From: CALLJL01 sp964627255
Lineage (GTDB): Bacteria > Acidobacteriota > Aminicenantia > Aminicenantales > CALLJL01
Length of the DNA: 64,000 bases
Direction: 5' to 3'
Assembly (NCBI GenBank): GCA_964627255.1
Contig: CAZVIN010000023.1
Location: 33,513-97,512, forward strand
Part shown: positions 26,743-35,155 of the stretch, piece after piece
How the letters are laid out: each line of letters opens with the position of its first letter
Position numbering within the stretch: position 1 is the stretch's first letter
Made by a program: the position numbers and the translations under genes
The notes under the pieces: model-generated
What the model was told of the DNA's origin: nothing
Databases searched by the model: none
What the model saw: only the letters and a program-made list of their open reading frames with translations

Positions 26743-29172
26743 ATGCTTAAGAGAAAAAATCAATTCGTCACCTTGCCCCCGGAAAAACTCCGCTGGCGCT
26801 GCCCGCCAGAAAGGATCCCCTTTGAAACCACCGAGGAGTGCAGCCCTTGCGAGGAAATCATCGGCCAGGAGCGGGCCATCCGGGCGATTCAGACCGGACT
26901 CGAAGTGAAAAGCGTCGGTTACAACATTTTTATCACCGGCATGGTGGGGACAGGCCGAACCACCGCCATTAAACAGTTGCTGGAAAAACTGGAAAAAGAA
27001 AAAACCATCCCGCCCGACTTTCTCTACGTGAATAACTTCAAGACGCCTGACGAGCCAACTCTTCTCCAGCTTCCCGCCGGCCAGGGTCGCCTCTTCAAGC
27101 AAGCCATGGAGAACCTGATTGAGATGCTCAATGTTAATATCCCGGAATTATTGAAGAGCAAATATTATACGGAACGCAAAGAAGCCATCGTCGAAGCCCA
27201 GCAGCGCAAACAAAAAGAAATTTTGGAACGTTTTGAAGCCCAAGTCGCCGCCGAGGGTTTTTCTGTGATTCAGGTCCAAATGGGCCTGTTTGTTAAGCCT
27301 GATTTAGTCCCGCTCATCGAAGGTCGCCCCATTTCTTTCAGCAAGTTAGAAGGTCTGGTCAGAGAGAAGAAATTGGCGGCAGAAGAGCTGGAAAAACTGA
27401 AGGAAAAATATGAAGCCCTGGCAGCCGAGCTAGAAAAAATCTTTGAGCATTTGCGAGAAATCGAGGAAGAAACCAGGGCTCTCCTCAAAAACTGGGATGC
27501 GGAAGCTATTACCCCCATTATTCGCGGGGCAATCACCGAGATACGCTCGCGCTTCCCTCACCCCCTGGTAGCTGATTATTTAAACGAAGTCGAAAAAAGC
27601 CTCATCGCCAACTTAGAGCTATTTAAAAACCAGAAAAGGGAGGAAAAAGAAAAAGAGATAGGCGACCCTTTCCTTCCCTACCGGGTCAATTTATTGGTCG
27701 ACAACGCTGAAATCGAAAGCGCACCCGTCGTGATTGAAACCAACCCCACCTACGCCAACCTCTTTGGCTCGATCGAAGCCGTATTAACCCGGACCGGACT
27801 CTGGCAGACCGATTTCATGCGCATTAAAGCCGGTTCTTTCCTTAAAGCTAACGGGGGCTATTTGGTCATGAACGCCCTTGATGCCATCATCGAGCCCGGT
27901 GTTTGGACAACCCTGAAACGCAGCTTAAAAAACCAACAACTTGAAATCCAGAACTATCCCGCCTTGCTCTTAATTTCCACCACCCGGCTTAAACCTCAGC
28001 CCGTACCCTGCCAAGTCAAGGTAGTTATGATTGGTGACGCCCCACTTTATGACCTCCTCTATTATCTTGATGAAGATTTTAAAAAAATCTTTAAAGTCAA
28101 GGCTGAATTCGATTCTGAAATGCTCAAGACGGATAAAGCGATTGTTGACTACGCCCGTTTCATCCGCAAAATCGGCGACGAGGATAAACTTCTGCCTTTT
28201 GACCGGGAGGGAATCGCGACGGTCATTGAATACGGTGTTCGCTTAGCCGGCCGCCAGAAAAAAATGTCGACGCGCTTTCATATCCTGGCTGATGTCATCC
28301 GAGAAGCTAATTACTGGGCCAAGAAAGAAAATAGCTCGCTTGTTTCCAGGCGCCATGTCGAAAAAGCCGTTGAAGAAAGGTTTGAACGAGTTAGCTTAAT
28401 CGAAGACAAAATCCAGGAACTAATCGAAGACGGAATTATTCTCATCGATACCCAGGGAGAAGTAGTCGGCCAGGTCAACGGTTTGGCTGTTTACCAATTA
28501 GGCGAGTTTGCCTTCGGTAAACCCACGCGCATCACCGCCCGGACTGCGGTGGGTCGAGGCGGCGTGGTCAACATCGAACGCGAGGCAGCCCTCGGCGGAG
28601 CCACTTATAATAAAGGAGTGCTCATTCTTTCTGGCTATTTAATGGGCAAATACGCCCAGGATAAGCCCTTTTCCCTCACCGCCTCGATTACCTTTGAACA
28701 ATCCTACGCCGGAGTTGACGGCGACAGCGCTTCCTCGACCGAGGTTTATGCCATTCTTTCCAGTCTGTCTAAGCTTCCCATCCGCCAAGACATTGCGGTT
28801 ACAGGCTCGCTCAATCAGAAGGGCGAAATCCAGCCTATTGGCGGAGTGAATGAAAAAATTGAGGGCTTCTTTGATGTCTGCAAGACCAAGGGCCTGACCG
28901 GAACGCAGGGAGTGATCATTCCGCATCAAAATATCCAGAATCTTATGCTCCGTCAGGATGTCCTGGAGGCCGTGGAAAAAGGGCTTTTTCATATTTATCC
29001 CGTTAAGACTATAGATGAGGGGATTGAAATTCTTACGGGAGTGGAAGCTGGCGAGATGAGGGCTGACGGCACTTTCGAACCAGGAACAGTCAATTATCTG
29101 GTAAACGAGGAGCTCCACCGCTTGGCCCAAAGCTGGAAGGCCTTTTCTGGCCCGAGTGAGGCCGAAAAATAA
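26743..29172 (+). CDS. Lon-like ATP-dependent protease (AAA_32 / S16 family)
   Basis: Soluble protease of 809 residues: N-terminal AAA region with P-loop G66-x-x-G-T-G-R72-T (Arg where classical P-loops have Lys), a long coiled-coil insertion (about 190-290), AAA remainder, and a C-terminal S16 Lon peptidase domain with Ser662 (DGDSAS) and Lys705 (NEK) as catalytic dyad. This architecture is the LonB/YcbZ-type lineage rather than housekeeping Lon, which has an N-terminal substrate domain lacking here. The Arg P-loop appears usual in this lineage, so nucleotide use may be altered. AGGGTG precedes the ATG. It is monocistronic. Confidence 0.9.
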   Translation: MLKRKNQFVTLPPEKLRWRCPPERIPFETTEECSPCEEIIGQERAIRAIQTGLEVKSVGYNIFITGMVGTGRTTAIKQLLEKLEKEKTIPPDFLYVNNFKTPDEPTLLQLPAGQGRLFKQAMENLIEMLNVNIPELLKSKYYTERKEAIVEAQQRKQKEILERFEAQVAAEGFSVIQVQMGLFVKPDLVPLIEGRPISFSKLEGLVREKKLAAEELEKLKEKYEALAAELEKIFEHLREIEEETRALLKNWDAEAITPIIRGAITEIRSRFPHPLVADYLNEVEKSLIANLELFKNQKREEKEKEIGDPFLPYRVNLLVDNAEIESAPVVIETNPTYANLFGSIEAVLTRTGLWQTDFMRIKAGSFLKANGGYLVMNALDAIIEPGVWTTLKRSLKNQQLEIQNYPALLLISTTRLKPQPVPCQVKVVMIGDAPLYDLLYYLDEDFKKIFKVKAEFDSEMLKTDKAIVDYARFIRKIGDEDKLLPFDREGIATVIEYGVRLAGRQKKMSTRFHILADVIREANYWAKKENSSLVSRRHVEKAVEERFERVSLIEDKIQELIEDGIILIDTQGEVVGQVNGLAVYQLGEFAFGKPTRITARTAVGRGGVVNIEREAALGGATYNKGVLILSGYLMGKYAQDKPFSLTASITFEQSYAGVDGDSASSTEVYAILSSLSKLPIRQDIAVTGSLNQKGEIQPIGGVNEKIEGFFDVCKTKGLTGTQGVIIPHQNIQNLMLRQDVLEAVEKGLFHIYPVKTIDEGIEILTGVEAGEMRADGTFEPGTVNYLVNEELHRLAQSWKAFSGPSEAEK

Positions 29173-29444
29173 AGCAAACTTGGCAAAGGATGGCTAAATT
29201 TTTCCGCCACGATTATTGTCGCCTTTCTAGGTCTGGCCCACTCGATGGGAAATAATTCTTCTGAATTCCGCTTGGTTAACTTGACCCGCCTTCCCAGAAA
29301 ATGACTTAGGCCAAAATAAATCGCTTATCAAAAAAGGCTCATTCTCAGCCCGCTGACAAAAGCGACTAAGATGAAGAAAAGAGAAGAATAGAGGAGAGAA
29401 AGGAAAAGAAAGGAAACGAAGGGAAAGAAAAGAAAATAAGAAAT

Positions 29445-30002
29445 TTAAAAATTAATATTAAGCCCGGCTGTCAGGACAAAGTCGCCCAACTTGAAATCAG
29501 CTTTTTCGATATCAAAGGAAGGACGGTGGTACCGCGCTTCTGCCTGTAGGGTTAATCTCTCACCCAGAGAAAGTTCGAGTCCTACCCCGAAGTTGAAGCC
29601 TGTTTTTCTGTCTTTATCGACACCTTGAACCTCAGCCGAATAATAGCCATAGCCGACGCTGAGATAGGGGTGAAGAATGAGGAGAGAAAAATAGGTTTTC
29701 AAGGCCGCCCCTAAATAGGAAAAATCCACCTGCCGGTCCTGCCAGGAATGGGGGATATTTTTAACCTGAAGATGGTGGGCTACCTGAAAATACTGGCCTT
29801 CAACGCCCAAAAAGAGCAGCTTAAACCCCGCTCTAACTCCGTAGACCCACCGGGTATCCGAGTTAAACTCAAGCCCTTCCCGGCCCGGCTTTTGAGCCGA
29901 GGTGCCGCCAAAAAAACCGACACTAAAACCGGCTTGAAGAGAAATGGCCAAAAAGAAGAAGAAAAGAGAAAAAAGAATTATTTTTTTTACTTCCTGAGGC
30001 AT
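29445..30002 (-). CDS. Small outer-membrane beta-barrel protein
   Basis: Predicted eight-strand porin-like barrel of 185 residues. A signal peptide (FFFFLAISLQAGF) is followed by alternating strands such as VYGVRAGFKLLFLGVEGQYF and ends LTAGLNINF, a C-terminal Phe beta-signal. Function unknown; OmpX/OmpW-like. AAGGAG lies upstream of the ATG. It follows the pyruvate-kinase-C-like gene by 47 bases on the same strand and may be co-transcribed with it. Confidence 0.72.
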   Translation of the reverse strand: MPQEVKKIILFSLFFFFLAISLQAGFSVGFFGGTSAQKPGREGLEFNSDTRWVYGVRAGFKLLFLGVEGQYFQVAHHLQVKNIPHSWQDRQVDFSYLGAALKTYFSLLILHPYLSVGYGYYSAEVQGVDKDRKTGFNFGVGLELSLGERLTLQAEARYHRPSFDIEKADFKLGDFVLTAGLNINF

Positions 30003-30049
30003 CGAAAAACTCCTTGACTAAGGAAACCCCTTAGCTTCTTCCGTCAAAA

Positions 30050-30649
30050 TTAGTCCAGTCGCGGCTTGGCCAAAACCTCCATCACTTTCAGGTCAAAAAA
30101 GGTTTGGCTATTACTGGGCTTAAGAATAAGAGCGCTATCGGCACCTTTGCCAGTCCCGCCGATAGACAGGCAGGGCTCGGTCGTCTGGATTAGCCCGGCA
30201 TCAGCGGCCATTAAGGCGATTTCCACCGCCACTTTCACTCCTTCGCCAAAAACCCGCAAAGTGAAGGCCATAATTTCATCTACTTGGTACGTACCTAATT
30301 TTTTTCTGACCGCCCGGCCGACACCGCCAAAAGCGTGCTGGCAGGTTAGGATATGCCCTCCTAAGGCTTCTATTTTCCGGCGATTTTCGGGGTCAAATTC
30401 TTGATAATCAGGTCGCAAATAACCTGAAGAATGGGTCACCACGACTACCCGCATATCTTTTAGATATTCCATAGCCAGAACGCCAGTCCGGCCTGAAGTC
30501 GAAGCGACGACTGCCTGTTTTATACCCAGTTCTTGTCTGCGGCGAGCGGCAATGGCCAGAGTGCGCTCGGTATTTTGTGGGCCAGGCCGGGGGAAATAAA
30601 AAGAGGCTGCTAAATAAACCCTGTCTTTAACTTCATTTTGGCGTCCCAT
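30050..30649 (-). CDS. Stand-alone pyruvate kinase C-terminal-like domain protein
   Basis: Protein of 199 residues resembling the C-terminal (allosteric) domain of pyruvate kinase but without any catalytic barrel. Visible are STSGRTGVLAMEYL, MRVVVVTHSSGY and a Gly-rich end SIGGTGKGADSALIL. Similar free-standing domains are found in archaea and some bacteria and have no assigned function; small-molecule binding is a fair inference. No Shine-Dalgarno sequence is visible at the ATG; a promoter at 30673-30701 would leave a leader of about 17 bases. Confidence 0.65.
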   Translation of the reverse strand: MGRQNEVKDRVYLAASFYFPRPGPQNTERTLAIAARRRQELGIKQAVVASTSGRTGVLAMEYLKDMRVVVVTHSSGYLRPDYQEFDPENRRKIEALGGHILTCQHAFGGVGRAVRKKLGTYQVDEIMAFTLRVFGEGVKVAVEIALMAADAGLIQTTEPCLSIGGTGKGADSALILKPSNSQTFFDLKVMEVLAKPRLD

Positions 30650-30672
30650 GAGTCTGACTCGTATCTCGCTTC

Positions 30673-30701
30673 ATTGTCCTTAGCTTAATTTCCTAAGTCA
30701 A
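30673..30701 (-). promoter_or_regulatory. Promoter of pyruvate-kinase-C-like gene
   Basis: Minus strand: TTGACT, 17 bases, GACAAT. Transcription would begin about 17 bases before the ATG. Confidence 0.45.
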
Positions 30702-30722
30702 GAAGATTTTAGCTTAGCCTTA

Positions 30723-30750
30723 AAGGGCGTAGTGGTTTCAGCGCCTTTTT
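30723..30750 (+). terminator. Intrinsic-terminator-like hairpin 1
   Basis: AAGGGCG pairs with CGCCTTT (one G-T pair) around a 12-base loop and runs into T5. No plus-strand gene lies directly upstream, so what it would terminate is unclear. Confidence 0.4.
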
Positions 30751-30840
30751 ATCATGAATATTCAGCCTTTTTTCACCTCAAAGTAAGCTTCTTTTAAGGA
30801 AAAGGAGGCTTTTATCGGGCCTTACCCCAGTCCCTTTTTT

Positions 30841-30871
30841 AGAGGCTAGAACCAGAACAAAGCCTCTTTTT
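30841..30871 (+). terminator. Intrinsic-terminator-like hairpin 2
   Basis: Perfect 7-bp stem AGAGGCT/AGCCTCT with a 13-base loop, followed by T5. It lies about 230 bases upstream of the permease start on the same strand, so it might act as a leader attenuator or close a small RNA. Confidence 0.5.
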
Positions 30872-31047
30872 ATCTTGAAGGCATTTAGAAAGCGTTTAAA
30901 ATCTTATATCTTCTTGTTTTAAAGAAGTACAACTGATATAAGACTTATGCTTCACCACGCTTTGGGCGAAAGAGCTCCATTTTCTGGCTTAAGCGGGAAA
31001 AGAAATCACTGAAATGGAGTTTTGTGGGCTTTATTCGGCTTGAACTT

Positions 31048-31076
31048 TTGACAATCTCTTTCGTAATTAATAAAGA
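31048..31076 (+). promoter_or_regulatory. Candidate promoter of MacB-like permease pair
   Basis: A perfect TTGACA is followed after 17 bases by TAAAGA. A perfect TATAAT also lies at 31082-31087, 16 bases from the ATG, but without a matching -35. Either gives a very short leader without Shine-Dalgarno sequence. Confidence 0.4.
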
Positions 31077-31103
31077 GAAATTATAATAGCAATGTGACCA
31101 AAA

Positions 31104-32336
31104 ATGGCGGTTCCAGTTGAAGAATCAGTCTTGATTTCCCTGCGCTCGCTCTGGGCTAATAAGCTCCGCAGTTTTCTCACTCTTTTGGGAATTATTATCG
31201 GTGTCTTAACCATAATTGCCGTCGTTTCCGTAATCCAGGGGCTGAACAATTATGTCACCACCAAAATGGCTTTTTATGGCGCCAACGATTTCGCTGTCAG
31301 CAAGTTTTCGCTCATCGGCGGCTCTTTAAAACAATATAAAGAACAACTAAAACGCCGGAACCTAACCCTTGACGAGATGAAAATCTTGCGGGAAAAATGC
31401 CAAAATTGTGAGCTGGTCGGCGCCAGCGTCTCCACTTCAAGAACGGTGAAGTTTCGCAATCAATCCCTGACTAATACCGAAATTCGCGGGGAAACAGCCG
31501 TCGACCATCTTATCGGTTCAGTTCTCGAGTTAGACCGGGGCCGGTTCTTCCTGCCACAGGAAGAAGATGGCTCTCGGTTAGTAGCTATCATCGGTTATGA
31601 CCTAGTAGAAAACCTCTTCGGAGATTTAGACCCGTTGGGTAAGACCATAAAAGTTGGCTCCTGGGATTTCCGGGTTATCGGCGTGGCTAAAAAGAGAGGC
31701 AAACTCCTGGGCCTGAGTCAGGATAATTTTGTTCGCATCCCCATCACCACTTTCCAGAAATTGTACGGTTCCTACCGGTCCCTCGATATCAACGTCCACA
31801 CTTCCTCTCCCTCGCAGATGGCCGCGGCCCAAGAGGAAGTAAGAACGCTGCTCCGCAGTCGCCGCCATCTCGACTTTCAGGACCCGGATGATTTTTCCAT
31901 CAATACCTCGGACACTTTTATCCGCTTTTATCAATCAGCCACCTCCAGCATCTATCTGGCCATGATCGCCATTTCCTCGATTGCTCTGCTGGTAGGTGGC
32001 ATAGTGGTCATGAATATCATGCTGGTGTCAGTCACCGAAAGAATCAACGAAATCGGCATCCGTTTAGCCGTCGGCGCGCGGCGGCGAGATATTCTTCTGC
32101 AGTTTCTCATCGAAGCTTCAGTTCTTTCCGGCATAGGCGGCCTGATAGGCATTTTTTTAGGAGTAGTGGCGGCAAGAATTTTTTCCGCAGCAACTTCCAT
32201 GCCGACGAGGTTAGAGCCGGTTTCAGTCTTCTTAGCTATTATCATTTCCGCCGGCACCGGGCTTTTCTTCGGGCTATATCCGGCTAACCGAGCCGCTAAA
32301 CTAAACCCGATTGACGCGTTAAGGTCAGAGCCATGA
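31104..32336 (+). CDS. MacB/FtsX-type ABC transporter permease, first of pair
   Basis: Inner-membrane permease of 410 residues: TM1 near 20-45 (LRSFLTLLGIIIGVLTIIAVVS), a periplasmic MacB core domain (about 50-280), and three C-terminal helices with the signature VVMNIMLVSVTERINEIGIRLAVGARRRDI spread over the FtsX domain and the end PANRAAKLNPIDALR. Such proteins transmit ATP-driven movement to the periplasm rather than conduct substrates. No ATPase or membrane-fusion gene is adjacent, which is unusual. It overlaps the second permease by four bases (ATGA). Confidence 0.9.
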   Translation: MAVPVEESVLISLRSLWANKLRSFLTLLGIIIGVLTIIAVVSVIQGLNNYVTTKMAFYGANDFAVSKFSLIGGSLKQYKEQLKRRNLTLDEMKILREKCQNCELVGASVSTSRTVKFRNQSLTNTEIRGETAVDHLIGSVLELDRGRFFLPQEEDGSRLVAIIGYDLVENLFGDLDPLGKTIKVGSWDFRVIGVAKKRGKLLGLSQDNFVRIPITTFQKLYGSYRSLDINVHTSSPSQMAAAQEEVRTLLRSRRHLDFQDPDDFSINTSDTFIRFYQSATSSIYLAMIAISSIALLVGGIVVMNIMLVSVTERINEIGIRLAVGARRRDILLQFLIEASVLSGIGGLIGIFLGVVAARIFSAATSMPTRLEPVSVFLAIIISAGTGLFFGLYPANRAAKLNPIDALRSEP

Positions 32337-33583
32337 AGGTGGCGTTGCTGCGAGAAATAATCCAGATGGCACTGGATTCTCTGCGGGCGAATAAGCTTCG
32401 GTCTTTTCTGACAGTGCTGGGGATTATGATCGGCGTGACCACCGTTATCGGGATGGTTTCCATCATCCAGGGTCTTAACCGGACCTTCCTCCAGGAATTA
32501 GAATCAGTGGGCTCAGATATTATCGTTATCAGCAAATATGAGCCAGGAGTCGTCCGGGTTGGCCCACGGGCCGAAGCGGAAAGAAAGAGGAAAAACCTGA
32601 CCTTCGAGGATGCCCAAGCAATTCAAGAGGAATGCTCGCTTGTCAAGGCGGTGGCCGTTGAGGTCTTCGTCGACCCCACCCTCGACCTTCCCGTCAAATA
32701 CCAGAGTCGCCAGAGTGAAGAAACCATCATTATCGGGATGAATGAAAAATTTCCCGAGGTCCTATCAGTTTATCGACCAAAAAGAGGCCGCTTTTTGATT
32801 ACTCCTGACATCATTCACTCTAGCCCGGTTTGTGTTTTAGGGTTTGATGTAGCTGAAACACTTTTTCCGCATCAAGACCCTTTGGGCAAAGATATCCGGA
32901 TTGGCCCGGAAAAGTTCCGGGTTGTGGGTGTCCTGGAAAGAAGGGGAAGTATTTTTGGTCAGAGCCGGGATAATTTCGTCGGCCTTCCCATAACAACTTT
33001 GATGAAATATTTCCCATACGACCCGGCTAACCTGGAAATGATCGCCGTTCCCCGAAGCCACGCCGATTATCAAGAGGCTATGGAGCAGATAATCTCTTTG
33101 CTGCGTCAGCGACGTAAGGTCGGGTTTGGTCAGCCTAACGATTTTGCCATTTATTCCCAAGAAACAATTATTAACCTTTATAATCAAATCACCGGCGCCG
33201 CCTATCTGGTGATGATTGTTATATCCTCAATCGGGCTTTTAGTTGGCGGCATCGGCGTTATGAATATTATGTTAGTCTCAGTGAAAGAAAGGACAAGAGA
33301 AATAGGCATCAGAAAGGCCATCGGCGCCAGAGCGGCCGATATCTCTCGACAATTTCTCACCGAGGCGGTAGTTCTTACTTGCTTTGGCGGCGTGCTTGGC
33401 CTCGGCCTGGGTTTTCTCGTCGCTTTAATAGTGAAAACAGCTACTCCTTTACCGGCTTCGGTGACGCTGTGGTCAGTGGGCCTCGGGCTCGGCGTCTCAG
33501 CCGGTGTGGGCCTGTTTTTTGGCCTCTGGCCGGCCAAAAAAGCCGCTAACCTTGACCCGATCGTGTGCCTTCGTTATGAATAG
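32333..33583 (+). CDS. MacB/FtsX-type ABC transporter permease, second of pair
   Basis: A 416-residue paralogue of the preceding protein with the same layout: TM1 (LRSFLTVLGIMIGVTTVIGMVS), MacB periplasmic core, FtsX helices with GVMNIMLVSVKERTREIGIRKAIGA spread over the domain and the C-terminal PAKKAANLDPIVCLRYE. The two probably form a heterodimer driven by an ATPase encoded elsewhere. The tandem pair looks like an old duplication. It stops six bases before the convergent AlaX-type gene. Confidence 0.9.
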   Translation: MKVALLREIIQMALDSLRANKLRSFLTVLGIMIGVTTVIGMVSIIQGLNRTFLQELESVGSDIIVISKYEPGVVRVGPRAEAERKRKNLTFEDAQAIQEECSLVKAVAVEVFVDPTLDLPVKYQSRQSEETIIIGMNEKFPEVLSVYRPKRGRFLITPDIIHSSPVCVLGFDVAETLFPHQDPLGKDIRIGPEKFRVVGVLERRGSIFGQSRDNFVGLPITTLMKYFPYDPANLEMIAVPRSHADYQEAMEQIISLLRQRRKVGFGQPNDFAIYSQETIINLYNQITGAAYLVMIVISSIGLLVGGIGVMNIMLVSVKERTREIGIRKAIGARAADISRQFLTEAVVLTCFGGVLGLGLGFLVALIVKTATPLPASVTLWSVGLGLGVSAGVGLFFGLWPAKKAANLDPIVCLRYE

Positions 33584-33585
33584 AA

Positions 33586-33615
33586 CGTCTCATGAAGACG
33601 GGCTAATCTTAGCCC
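33586..33615. terminator. Two adjacent palindromes at a convergent gene junction
   Basis: CGTCT/AGACG (loop CATGA) at 33586-33600 and GGGCTA/TAGCCC (loop ATCT) at 33600-33615 straddle the stop codons of the permease and AlaX-type genes. They could work as a bidirectional terminator, but there is no T-run. Confidence 0.25.
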
Positions 33616-34810
33616 GCAGGGCTTGAATTACTTCCTCCAGGGGGGCGTTTTTAGGACAGGCCATTTCGACCAGCGACTCTCTTCCGCCTCCCTTAGCCTC
33701 GAGCGAATCTCGAAGAAAAGGGATAAAGGTTCTTAAATCAACGGCTATGGTTTCTGACCGAGCCAAGAGCAAATGGTCCTGAGTCTCCCCGCGAAGACCA
33801 AAAATAACCAGGAATTCGGCCTGGTGGATTATTTTCAGCGCCAAGTCCCTTACTTCCTCCAGAGTTCGGTCAGTAAAAATACGGTTAATAATTAATCCTG
33901 ACGACTCAGCAATTATTTTTTCGGCTTCGTATTGATTTAATTCCTCTCCAAGGCGACGGTTCTGCTTCTTCAAAGCTTTTACCTCGTCCCGAAGCTTCTC
34001 CACCGAGTTGATCACCTGGTCGAGGGAGGTGGAAAAAATTCCGGCCAGCGAATCTAAAATCTCACTTTTCTTCTGATAATCAGTTAAAGCCCGGCCGCCT
34101 GCCACAAAAGAAATTCTAACATGCTGCCGGATTTTTTCGCTGCCAACTATCTTCACCAACCCGATTTCACCCGTGCTGCGGACATGTGTCCCGCCGCAGG
34201 CCGAATAATCATAGCTTTGGATTTCGACGACGCGAAGGCGACCGCTTTTCACCGGTTTTTTCCTTAAAGGGAGCCTACCGATTTCAGTGTCGTCAAGAAA
34301 ATAGGTTTTTATCGGCAGATTCTGAAAAACGAGCTCCGCCACTCTCTTTTCAATTTGCTTCTTTTCGTTTTCCGCCAGATGCGTCAAACTTAGTTCAATC
34401 GTCGAAACTGCTTCTCCCAGATGAAAAGCAAGCGTTTCCGCCCTGAGAATTTCCCAGCAGACTTGAGACAGAAGGTGTTGGCCGGAATGCTGCTGCATAT
34501 GGTCAAATCGCCGGCGCCAATCGACTTTACCTCTCACCTTCTCGGCCTTCACTTCCCTTTCCAGGACATGCCATATTTGGCCCTCTTCCTCGTAAACCTG
34601 GATAACTTTGACCCCGTTAATCTCTCCCTCGTCGCTGGGTTGGCCACCGCCTTCGGGATAAAAACAGGTCGAAGCCAGCCAAAGAGCCGGTTGGCCGTTA
34701 ATTTCTTTGGTCGCCAAAACCTTAGTTTCAAACTCGGTTTGATAGGCATCATGGAAATACAAACGCTCTGGGGTGCTGTCCCCAGCGGCTCCATCCCAGG
34801 ATTGATTCAT
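33590..34810 (-). CDS. AlaX-type alanyl-tRNA editing protein with DHHA1 domain
   Basis: Free-standing editing factor of 406 residues that should hydrolyse Ser- or Gly-tRNA-Ala. An AlaRS C-Ala-like beta-barrel start (FYPEGGGQPSDEG) leads to the editing domain with the zinc ligands H108-x3-H112 and C205-x3-H209. A coiled-coil (about 255-300) and a DHHA1 domain (about 310-400; LLARSE, AKGGGRESLVEMAC) follow. This is the long AlaX type (AlaX-L). AGGAGG lies before the ATG. It is monocistronic, facing the permease pair. Confidence 0.9.
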   Translation of the reverse strand: MNQSWDGAAGDSTPERLYFHDAYQTEFETKVLATKEINGQPALWLASTCFYPEGGGQPSDEGEINGVKVIQVYEEEGQIWHVLEREVKAEKVRGKVDWRRRFDHMQQHSGQHLLSQVCWEILRAETLAFHLGEAVSTIELSLTHLAENEKKQIEKRVAELVFQNLPIKTYFLDDTEIGRLPLRKKPVKSGRLRVVEIQSYDYSACGGTHVRSTGEIGLVKIVGSEKIRQHVRISFVAGGRALTDYQKKSEILDSLAGIFSTSLDQVINSVEKLRDEVKALKKQNRRLGEELNQYEAEKIIAESSGLIINRIFTDRTLEEVRDLALKIIHQAEFLVIFGLRGETQDHLLLARSETIAVDLRTFIPFLRDSLEAKGGGRESLVEMACPKNAPLEEVIQALRAKISPSS

Positions 34811-35155
34811 TTTTCAGCCTCCTATTAATTAGCCATTGGCTTTTAGTCCAGACGATAATTAACGTCCTTTTCTCTTTTATCCTACCACAGGTCGATGCTG
34901 ATTATTCAAAAGAAGAGCCTCAATTTATTTACCAGGAGTCCATCGGCCAGAATCAAATTCCCTGGTTTTTTGCCGCCTAGTCGGAAAGGCTAAGCCTTAA
35001 AGAGAGGAAGCGACCTAAAAAGCTTAGCCTTCTCGATTCCCCTTTCGTGAAAACCTCTGGCCACCGAAGAGGTCTAAGCCAAAAGTGGACAAAGGGATAG
35101 ACTAAAAGAGGGGAAAAGAGTCCTCTCGGCTGGCGATAGGTCGGCTTATTTTTAT
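34811..35155. other. Intergenic region between rnhC and AlaX-type gene, no gene
   Basis: Contains a weak terminator-like hairpin for the upstream operon (35053-35073), a short palindrome AAGGC-TAA-GCCTT near 34986 and A/T-rich sequence before the AlaX-type gene that must include its promoter. No coding frame is supported. Confidence 0.5.
35053..35073 (-). terminator. Weak terminator-like hairpin after rnhC
   Basis: On the minus strand ACCTCT and AGAGGT form a 6-bp stem with a 9-base loop, followed by TTT(C). It lies about 80 bases after the rnhC stop and may end the long ald operon. Confidence 0.3.

Larger units (their letters stand above)
30650..31103. other. Divergent intergenic region with two terminator-like hairpins
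   Basis: Between the pyruvate-kinase-C-like gene and the first MacB-like permease. It contains two plus-strand intrinsic-terminator-like structures (30723-30750, 30841-30871), a purine-rich tract between them and promoter-like boxes at both ends. No coding frame is supported; a small RNA is possible. Confidence 0.5.

Noticed and set aside
30650..31103. CRISPR or tandem-repeat array in the A/G- and T-rich spacer
   Set aside because: No regularly spaced direct repeats; only two hairpins with short T-runs.
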